Positions 23,830 to 30,145 of a stretch of 30,145 bases of DNA are shown here, in pieces. This DNA comes from JBNJEA01 sp051745395. Lineage in GTDB: Bacteria > Desulfobacterota > Desulfobacteria > Desulfobacterales > Desulfosalsimonadaceae. The position numbers and the translations under genes were made by a program. Within the stretch, counting starts at the first letter, position 1. Each line of letters begins with the position of its first letter. The notes under the pieces are model-generated. The model was not told the DNA's origin. It saw nothing but the letters and a program-made list of their open reading frames with translations, and searched no databases. The stretch is from assembly GCA_051745395.1 (NCBI GenBank), contig JBNJEA010000020.1, positions 1-30,145 of the forward strand. The letters run 5' to 3'.

Positions 23830-25146
23830 ATGAATATCTATCTCTGCAACCTCGGCTGCGTGCGCAACCAGGTCGACGGCGAAGTCATGCTCGGCGCCCT
23901 GGAAGCCGCCGGCTATGAAACAGCCGACGATCCCGCCGAAGCCGATGCGATCATCGTCAACACCTGCGGGTTTATCCAATCGGCCGCCGAAGAATCCCTG
24001 GAAGAGATCCTGGAATTTGCCCGGTACAAACAATACGGCCCCTGCCGCCGCCTGATCGTCACCGGCTGTCTGCCGGAGAGATACCGGCAAGACACGGCCG
24101 AACAATTGCCCGAAGTCGATGTCTTTCTGGGAACCGGCGCCTACGACCGCGTTGTTTCTGCCGTCGAGGGCGGTTTTGCTGCCGGTGCCTGCGAACTGCC
24201 GCCGCCGGCATCGATCGCTTTGATGTCGCATCAAACGCCCCGGCATCCCGCCTCCTACCCGGTGGCCTATGTCAAGGTCACCGAAGGCTGCAACCGGCAC
24301 TGCACCTACTGCATCATCCCGAAACTCCGGGGCCGGTTGCGCAGCCGGCCCGTCGATGATATAAGACGGGAGGTATCCGCCCTGGCAGCGGCGGGATACA
24401 AGGAAATCGTGGTGGTCGGCCAGGACACCACATCTTATGGCGCCGACATCGGTGGCGATTCCACACTGGCCCGGTTGCTCGACGTCCTTGCCCGGACCGC
24501 GCCGCACACCTGGATCCGGTTTTTATACGGACATCCCGATCGCATGGATGCCGCATTGCTCGACACGGTTTTCGCCCATGAAAACCTTTGCAACTATTTC
24601 GATATTCCGATACAGCATGTCAGTGCACCGGTGTTACGGCGCATGGGGCGGGGGCAGGACAGCGACGGGTTAAAACGCCTGTTTGACCGCATCCGCGGCG
24701 CCATCCCGGATGCCGCCCTGCGGACGACAATGATGGTCGGGTTTCCCGGCGAAACCGACGCCGACTTCAACCGGATGCTCGATTTTGTGGACACCGTGAA
24801 ATTTGATCACCTGGGAGCCTTTATTTATTCGGACGCAGACGATCTGCCCGCCCACCGCCTGGCCGAACCGGTCGCTGCCGATGTGGCGCAAAATCGGCTG
24901 GACCGGCTCATGTTCCGGCAGGCCGAAATTTCGATGGAAATCAACCGACACCATATCGGGCGCACCTACCCGGTGCTCGTGGAAGCCATCGAGGCCGAAG
25001 CCGTGTATGCCGGCCGGACCATGTTTCAGGCACCGGAAGTCGACGGCCTGACCACCATCTTTGCCGAAGATCTGCACATCGGCCAGTGGGCCAATGTGCG
25101 CATTACCGACGCCACGGAATACGATATCGAAGGAGTGCCGGTATGA
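23830..25146 (+). CDS. rimO: Ribosomal protein S12 methylthiotransferase RimO
   Basis: This radical-SAM enzyme adds a methylthio group to the conserved aspartate of ribosomal protein S12. The 438-aa protein has the UPF0004 domain with Cys10 (NLGCVRNQVDGE), Cys46 (NTCGF) and Cys80 (VTGC). The radical-SAM cluster Cys154/158/161 is in EGCNRHCTYCIIPKLRG, and a C-terminal TRAM domain follows. The NLGC..NQVD motif separates it from MiaB. ATG 23830 gives the canonical N-terminus, but no Shine-Dalgarno is visible because the heptad tract occupies that space; a TTG at 23821 within the tract is the only alternative. Its stop overlaps the next start as ATGA. Confidence 0.95.
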   Translation: MNIYLCNLGCVRNQVDGEVMLGALEAAGYETADDPAEADAIIVNTCGFIQSAAEESLEEILEFARYKQYGPCRRLIVTGCLPERYRQDTAEQLPEVDVFLGTGAYDRVVSAVEGGFAAGACELPPPASIALMSHQTPRHPASYPVAYVKVTEGCNRHCTYCIIPKLRGRLRSRPVDDIRREVSALAAAGYKEIVVVGQDTTSYGADIGGDSTLARLLDVLARTAPHTWIRFLYGHPDRMDAALLDTVFAHENLCNYFDIPIQHVSAPVLRRMGRGQDSDGLKRLFDRIRGAIPDAALRTTMMVGFPGETDADFNRMLDFVDTVKFDHLGAFIYSDADDLPAHRLAEPVAADVAQNRLDRLMFRQAEISMEINRHHIGRTYPVLVEAIEAEAVYAGRTMFQAPEVDGLTTIFAEDLHIGQWANVRITDATEYDIEGVPV

Positions 25147-26123
25147 CCGGTCTGAAACAGCAGCTGCTCGCCAGAGTGGAACCCGACCTGGCCGCCATTG
25201 AAACCGCGTTGAAAGCCAATTTAGACCCGCACCTGGATCTGGTGCGCCAGACCGCCGGCCACCTCATGTTTGCCGGCGGAAAGCGGCTGCGGCCGCTTTT
25301 GATCGTTCTGTCGGCGCGGATCTGCGGGCGGGAAGACGATTTTGTATACCGGTTCGCCTCGATTTTCGAGTTTCTCCATACCGCCACCCTGCTCCACGAC
25401 GATGTCATCGACGGGGCGGCCATGCGCCGCGGCCGGCCGGTAGCCCATTCCATCTGGGGCGCCCCGGTGACGGTCTTGGTCGGCGACTTTCTGCTGGCCC
25501 GGGCGCTGTGCATTGCCGCCGAGACGGAAAATCCCGAAATCATCCGGGTGGTGTCGCAAATGACCGAAGACATTTCCCAGGGCGAAATTTTGCAACTGGT
25601 CAAAAAAGGCGATATCAATTTCACCGAAGCCGAGTACATGGACGTCATTCACCGGAAAACCGGCATTTTGATTCAAGGCGCCTGCCGGACCGGCGCCATT
25701 CTCGCCGGCGCGGACACAGCCACCCAACAGGCACTGACCGCATACGGCAGCCACCTCGGCCTGGTTTTCCAGATCGCAGACGACATTCTCGACTATACGG
25801 CCGATACCGGGGAGCTGGGCAAAACCGTGGGGGCCGACTTAAAAGAGGGCAAACTGACCCTGCCGGTCATTTATGCCTTACAGCAGGCAGAGCGCAAAGA
25901 CCGGGCGCAAATGGAGGCCATCATTGGCAACAAGGACTTTTCCCGGGATGAATTTCAGGCGCTGCTCGAACTGCTGCATGCCTACGGCGGCATTGAATAC
26001 GCCCGCCGCATCGCCAATGAACATGTCCATGCGGCAAAACAGCAGATTGAGACCATCGCAGCTTCGCAGACCAAAGAGATTTTGACAATGATGGCCGACT
26101 ATGCGTTACACCGCCGCGTGTAA
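25143..26123 (+). CDS. ispB: Long-chain polyprenyl diphosphate synthase (IspB-like)
   Basis: The 326-aa enzyme extends farnesyl diphosphate with isopentenyl units to the side chain of respiratory quinones, probably menaquinone in this type of organism. The first aspartate-rich motif is LLHDDVID (Asp86, Asp87, Asp90), preceded by GGKRLRP; the second is QIADDILDY with a conserved GKTVGADLKEGKLTLP after it. Chain length cannot be read reliably. ATG 25143 overlaps the rimO stop and has GGAG upstream; an in-frame start at 25086 lies inside rimO and is unlikely. The exported-protein gene follows after 58 nt. Confidence 0.92.
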   Translation: MTGLKQQLLARVEPDLAAIETALKANLDPHLDLVRQTAGHLMFAGGKRLRPLLIVLSARICGREDDFVYRFASIFEFLHTATLLHDDVIDGAAMRRGRPVAHSIWGAPVTVLVGDFLLARALCIAAETENPEIIRVVSQMTEDISQGEILQLVKKGDINFTEAEYMDVIHRKTGILIQGACRTGAILAGADTATQQALTAYGSHLGLVFQIADDILDYTADTGELGKTVGADLKEGKLTLPVIYALQQAERKDRAQMEAIIGNKDFSRDEFQALLELLHAYGGIEYARRIANEHVHAAKQQIETIAASQTKEILTMMADYALHRRV

Positions 26124-26181
26124 CCCATACCTAAATTGCCGAACCGCGCCATCCAAACCGGGCGTAAAAAGGGGGAAGCAC

Positions 26182-27408
26182 ATGAACCCAACCATCCATC
26201 AAAAACAAAAACTTCGCATCGCGCTTTGTCTCCTGGCCGCAATTCTACTTGCCGGCCCGCTGATTACAACCGACGCAGCCGCCCAATCGGACAGTTCAGG
26301 CAAAACCGTGATCTCGTTCGGTGACAGCCGCATCTACAAGGAGCTGTCCAGCGCCAAAAATGCGGCCATTTCCCAAAGCCTGCTTTCCGCTTTGCAAACA
26401 ACAGCGGCAGACATGCTTTCCCAAACCGAGCTGACCGAAAACTTCGAAACCGTCACCAATGTCTTAACCGACCATCGGGACGAATTGGTCCAGGGATACA
26501 AAATTTTAAAGGAAATGCGCACCGACCGGTATTACCGGGTCCTGATCCAGACCACCATAAATCCGGCCCCGATCCGGCAGAAACTCGCAGAGGCCGGCCT
26601 GCGGACGGGGCCGGACCGGTTGCCGTCCGTGATTTTCATGGTGGCCGAAAAGCAGCTCAACGACATCGGCTACCAGTACTGGTGGCGATCGGGCGGCACT
26701 TTATATGAGTCCGAAGACGCGGTGTTACCGATGATCGAAGCGCTTTCAAAAGAAGGATTGCCCGTCATCGAACCGCAGCAGGCGGCAATGGGCGGACAAC
26801 TCCCCCATGACGGCAAAAAATTAGACGCCACCCCCGCCAACCACGAAGCCGCAAAGCTCGCTGAAAAACTCGGGGCGGAACTGGTCGTAGTGGGCACGGC
26901 CACGGCCAAAGCCACCGCAAACCGCATGGGCGAAAATATTCGAACCTACAAGGGACTTATCAATGTCCGGGTGCTGACAACCGATACGGGGGAAAAGCTG
27001 ACCACGCTCCGGCAGCAGGCCGTCACCGGCGGCGAAGACCCGGAAGCCGCCTCGGCTAACGCACTGTCCGATGCTGCCTACCAGGCCGGCCGCCAACTGG
27101 CCGACCGCATTGTCCCGCTCTGGGAAAAAACCGAACAGGCCGAAAAGACTTTGACCCTGTCGGTGAGCGGCAAAAACATTTTACCCCATCTGGAAAAGTT
27201 CCGTCAGGTGGTGCGCAACACAAAAGGGGTCACCAAGCTGCAGGCCAGGGAGATGACACCGGATGCCGCCACCCTTCGCATCGTGTGCGAAAGCACGCCC
27301 CAGGAACTGGCCGACAACCTGATCCTGCAATCCTATGACCCATTCGGCATCAACATTGCCGAAGTATTATCCGACGGCCTGAAGATCGAATTAATGCCGG
27401 AGCAATAA
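26182..27408 (+). CDS. Exported protein, FlgT/LPP20-like architecture
   Basis: Start ATG 26182 follows GGGGGAAG and gives 408 aa with a Sec signal (cleavage near Ala34, DAAAQ). The N-terminal domain begins VISFGDSRIYKELSSAKNAA and contains long helices. A middle alpha/beta domain has EALSKEGLPVIEP and AAKLAEKLGAELVVVGTATA, a fold pattern like FlgT/TolB-N-type proteins. The C-terminal ~80 residues (GKNILPHLEKFRQVVRNTKGVTKLQ) form a small alpha/beta module. The plan resembles FlgT-related and LPP20-associated envelope proteins, but no flagellar gene is near. It could belong functionally with the 704-6144 lipoproteins; that is inference. It is probably the last gene of the rimO-ispB unit. Confidence 0.65.
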   Translation: MNPTIHQKQKLRIALCLLAAILLAGPLITTDAAAQSDSSGKTVISFGDSRIYKELSSAKNAAISQSLLSALQTTAADMLSQTELTENFETVTNVLTDHRDELVQGYKILKEMRTDRYYRVLIQTTINPAPIRQKLAEAGLRTGPDRLPSVIFMVAEKQLNDIGYQYWWRSGGTLYESEDAVLPMIEALSKEGLPVIEPQQAAMGGQLPHDGKKLDATPANHEAAKLAEKLGAELVVVGTATAKATANRMGENIRTYKGLINVRVLTTDTGEKLTTLRQQAVTGGEDPEAASANALSDAAYQAGRQLADRIVPLWEKTEQAEKTLTLSVSGKNILPHLEKFRQVVRNTKGVTKLQAREMTPDAATLRIVCESTPQELADNLILQSYDPFGINIAEVLSDGLKIELMPEQ

Positions 27409-28110
27409 GTCGCGATCCGGTGATTTTTTCCAATGAAAATGGCGGTCGCAATACCGTCACCCATTCCTTCGATCTTTTTTCCACCACCTGAATTGCGCAA
27501 CAACAAAAAACCACCGGTGCCGGGCACGGAAAAGGAAAGCGCTGCTGCTGAGCCTGACTGTTCCCGGGCCGGGAAGATGCATCGCCTACTTGCTCCGCCA
27601 TCCTCCTCACCGATCCCGGCGATCCCGGACTGACCGGCGATTAACCGGGTCAATTTGTTGACGTCAAATATCCGACGATTCCTACTTCGTATCCTCTCAT
27701 ATTTCGTACCCCCCCCTGTTTCCTGATCCGTATGGAACACCAAAATCTGGCAGAATCTACAGTATACAAAAAGTTGCCCTTGCATCCCGCCTTGCAAATT
27801 GAAAAACGGCAAACACAGGCACAGTTTTTGCTTCGCATTTGCTGACGTTTTGGGCCCTTGATAATCAGCCATCCAAGTGCCGCACCCGCAACTTCTTCTA
27901 AACAAAAAAATACAACAACTCGATTTCACGAGAATCAATTCTACGGATGGACCGATATCGCCATTATCCTTTTGACCCGCGGCACCGTTTCCGCCCTTAT
28001 CGGCGGCAGCAGCACCAAAGCAGCTCCATACAAATTGCAACCCCAAGTAACCGACAGAAAACACCCCGGGACTTTATCGGGTTCTTGGTTTCAGGAAAAA
28101 AGAGGGCGTT
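27409..28110. other. Gene-poor 702-bp region before the secreted VCBS protein
   Basis: No convincing gene was found. Open frames on both strands lack ribosome sites and coding-like composition, and the longest (reverse strand, 27333-28064) overlaps the end of the preceding gene. A 10-bp palindrome TTGACGTCAA is at 27658-27667. The last ~20 nt hold the ribosome site GAGGG for the gene at 28111. It may be a long regulatory leader or decayed sequence; no riboswitch consensus was recognised. Confidence 0.6.
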
Positions 28111-30145
28111 ATGAAAAAACATGTGATGGTATCTATTTTTTTGTTGTTGTTACTCGCTTCCCAGGCCCTTATCAATGCTTCCGGGATCATCTTTGGCGCA
28201 GAAACCAGCCTCACTACCGACACCGCTTTTGCCGGCGGCAGCGGTCAGGAACAGGGCGGCGACATCGCCTCGGGTATTGACAATGCCACCCCGATCTCCA
28301 CCACCAACGGCGGCGTGCAGGACATGCGGCTTGCCGACCTGGACGGCGACGGCGATGCCGATGTGATCACCTCATCGCGCGCCGACAATGCCATCTCCTG
28401 GTACGAAAACACCGACGGCGCAGGCAACTTTGGTGAGGAAAGGGTCATCGCCGGCAATGTCAAGCAGGCTTCGGGCGTGGAAGTTGCCGACATCAACGCC
28501 GACGGCAACCTGGATGTGCTCTCGGTCTCCTCGGCAGACGACAAGATCGCCTGGTACGCCGGTGACGGCACGGGTGGCTTCGCCGAACAACAAATCATCT
28601 CCACCGCGGACATGGGCCCTCAGGACCTTCATGCGGCAGATATGGACGGCGACGGGGATCTGGACGTGGTGACGGCCTCGTTCTATGACGACAGCATCGC
28701 CTGGTACAAAAACGACGGCTCGGGCGGCTTCGGCCCGAGGCAGGTTATCAGCACGGCCATTGCCGGCCCCAAGGCGGTGACCACCGCAGACCTCAATGGC
28801 GACGGCAGGCCGGATGTGATCGCCACGGGGCTAATGAATGGTCAAACCGCCTGGTTTGCCAATAACGGCGCCGGTAATTTCGGCGCCGCGCAGGTGGTGG
28901 CCACTGATTCCACCAACCATCTCGTGGATTATCTCGAAGCCGCCGATTTGGACGGCGACGGCGATATGGACCTGTTCTTGGCCCATGAAGGGGATCTGGC
29001 CTGGTTCGAAAACACCGACGGCAACGGCACGTTCGGCCCTGCTCAAACCATCCATGACCCCTCCGGTACGAGCCAGCCGGAGGGCACGACGATCGAGGAT
29101 GCCACGGCCGCGGACATGGACGGCGACGGTGACCTCGATGTGATTTGGTCATCCAATTTCATTAGTGAGGTGCATTGGCACGAAAACGACGGCACGGGCG
29201 CGTTCGGTCCCGGCCAGCGCATCGCCCATTACGGTTTGGCGGGTGATCGCACCAGTGTGCGCACCGCGGACATGGACGGTGACGGCGATCAGGATGTAGT
29301 GGCTAGTTCGGAGTTGACCCAGCGGATCGGCTGGTACGAAAACCAGCATGGCCCCGCCCCCTTTGTCGACGACGGCATCCCGAACCAGACGGCCAATGCC
29401 GGGCGGGCATACAGCCACGCCATCAGCGACCGGGCCTTCGACGATACGGACGACGGCGGCAGCCTTGCCTACAGCGCCGCCCTGGCCGATGGTTCGCCCC
29501 TGCCGGGCTGGCTGGGCTTCGATCCGGCAACGGCCACCTTCAGCGGCACTCCCGCCGCGGGAAATGCCGGCACGCTGACTGTCAGGGTCACGGCCGAGGA
29601 TACCGACGCCCGCACCGGCACGGACACCTTCGAGCTGGCCGTCACCGACCCCGCCGGCGCGCCGGTTACACAAGTCACCCACACCGGCGACAGTGGTGCC
29701 GGTTCGTTGCGCCAGGCCATCGCCGACGCCGACCCCGGCGACACCATCACCTTCGCCGACACCCTGGCCGGCGACACCATCACCCTGACGTCGGGGGCCG
29801 TCACCATCGACGAGGGCCTGACCCTCGACGGCGACCTGGACGATGACGGCGCCCCGGACGTGACCGTCAGTGGCAACCAGAACAGCCGTATTTTTACCAT
29901 CGACGATGGTGACGCCGCCGCCTACGCCGATGTGACCCTGGACGGGCTGGTCCTCACCGATGCCCGGCTGGATGCGTCCGAGGACTTGGGTGGCGCCGTG
30001 CTCACGCGGGAAGACCTGGTGCTGCGCGACAGCGTGATCCGGGACTCGTCGGCTTATATGGGCGGCAGCGCCCTCTACGCCGCGGACGGCGCCACCACGC
30101 TTCGCGGCGTCGAGGTGGTGGACAATCATGTGAGGGCTTCTTTTA
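28111..30145 (+). CDS. Large secreted FG-GAP/VCBS-repeat protein, 3' end outside window
   Basis: The frame is open from ATG 28111 to the window edge (678 codons, no stop). GAGGG lies about 5 nt before the start, and MKKHVMVSIFLLLLLASQ is a signal peptide. Seven FG-GAP/VCBS-type repeats run from about residue 70 to 405. Each has a calcium-loop motif such as ADLDGDGDAD or ADMDGDGDLD and a WY-containing strand (ISWYEN, IAWYKN, IGWYEN). An Ig/dystroglycan-cadherin-like domain follows (about 420-515: GIPNQTANAGRAY, GWLGFDPATATFSG). Then comes GDSGAGSLRQAIADADPGDTI, the signature that opens CSLREA-like right-handed beta-helix regions, continuing to the edge. It is probably a calcium-stabilised surface or secreted adhesin; anchor type and partner are unseen. 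Very GC-rich third positions suggest it may be acquired. Confidence 0.88.
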   Translation, partial: MKKHVMVSIFLLLLLASQALINASGIIFGAETSLTTDTAFAGGSGQEQGGDIASGIDNATPISTTNGGVQDMRLADLDGDGDADVITSSRADNAISWYENTDGAGNFGEERVIAGNVKQASGVEVADINADGNLDVLSVSSADDKIAWYAGDGTGGFAEQQIISTADMGPQDLHAADMDGDGDLDVVTASFYDDSIAWYKNDGSGGFGPRQVISTAIAGPKAVTTADLNGDGRPDVIATGLMNGQTAWFANNGAGNFGAAQVVATDSTNHLVDYLEAADLDGDGDMDLFLAHEGDLAWFENTDGNGTFGPAQTIHDPSGTSQPEGTTIEDATAADMDGDGDLDVIWSSNFISEVHWHENDGTGAFGPGQRIAHYGLAGDRTSVRTADMDGDGDQDVVASSELTQRIGWYENQHGPAPFVDDGIPNQTANAGRAYSHAISDRAFDDTDDGGSLAYSAALADGSPLPGWLGFDPATATFSGTPAAGNAGTLTVRVTAEDTDARTGTDTFELAVTDPAGAPVTQVTHTGDSGAGSLRQAIADADPGDTITFADTLAGDTITLTSGAVTIDEGLTLDGDLDDDGAPDVTVSGNQNSRIFTIDDGDAAAYADVTLDGLVLTDARLDASEDLGGAVLTREDLVLRDSVIRDSSAYMGGSALYAADGATTLRGVEVVDNHVRASF

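Noticed and set aside
27790..27850. c-di-GMP (GEMM) riboswitch before the adhesin-like gene
   Set aside because: GGCAAAC is present, but the rest of the consensus, including the GCAAAGCC segment and paired helices, is missing.
27333..28064. 243-aa reverse-strand open frame
   Set aside because: It overlaps the end of the forward exported-protein gene, has no ribosome site, and its composition (scattered Cys/Gly runs) is not gene-like.

Overview
The window looks like chromosome from a GC-rich Gram-negative bacterium, most likely a sulfate-reducing Desulfobacterota (Desulfobacterales: Desulfosarcina/Desulfococcus-like). The signs are many lipoproteins and periplasmic TPR/Sel1 proteins, the mix of RimO, Der, RarA and two YkgJ-type cysteine-cluster proteins, a crotonase with dienoyl-CoA isomerase residues, and intergenic heptanucleotide repeats. 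This placement comes from protein character, not from a marker-gene comparison.

Layout. (1) 1-503: two identical ~99-bp copies of a tRNA-Asp-like sequence, exactly 404 bp apart, flank a strong terminator and a small GIY-YIG nuclease gene. (2) 585-6144: a near-consensus promoter leads into six forward genes for envelope proteins: an LpoB-type penicillin-binding-protein activator, a COG3014-type TPR lipoprotein, three LPP20-related lipoproteins and an MltC-like lytic transglycosylase. This is the strongest candidate for a poorly described functional system here, because it puts a predicted activator of peptidoglycan synthesis and a peptidoglycan-cutting enzyme with a family of uncharacterised lipoproteins. 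(3) 6150-9811: a 12-repeat Sel1 protein, an unrecognised 308-aa protein and a PilW/PilF-like TPR lipoprotein. (4) 9907-14706, reverse strand: serS, thrC and a large LysM protein with an unrecognised C-terminal half.

(5) 14799-18864, forward: promoter, 91-bp imperfect palindrome, 5-formyltetrahydrofolate cyclo-ligase, der, rarA and a small P-loop kinase. (6) 18893-22831, reverse: two YkgJ-family proteins, a dGTPase-like HD hydrolase and a tRNA-dihydrouridine synthase, with 7-bp-period repeats on both sides of one ykgJ gene. (7) 22860-27408, forward: crotonase, another heptad tract, rimO, a long-chain polyprenyl diphosphate synthase and an exported FlgT/LPP20-like protein. (8) 27409-28110: about 700 bp with no convincing gene. 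(9) 28111 to the window end: the open-ended start of a large secreted protein with seven FG-GAP/VCBS-type calcium-binding repeats, an Ig/cadherin-like domain and the start of a beta-helix.

Housekeeping functions (translation, tRNA and ribosome modification, folate, threonine, isoprenoid, nucleotide pool, fork repair) alternate with envelope-maintenance genes. No prophage, transposase, CRISPR array or classical defence island was seen.
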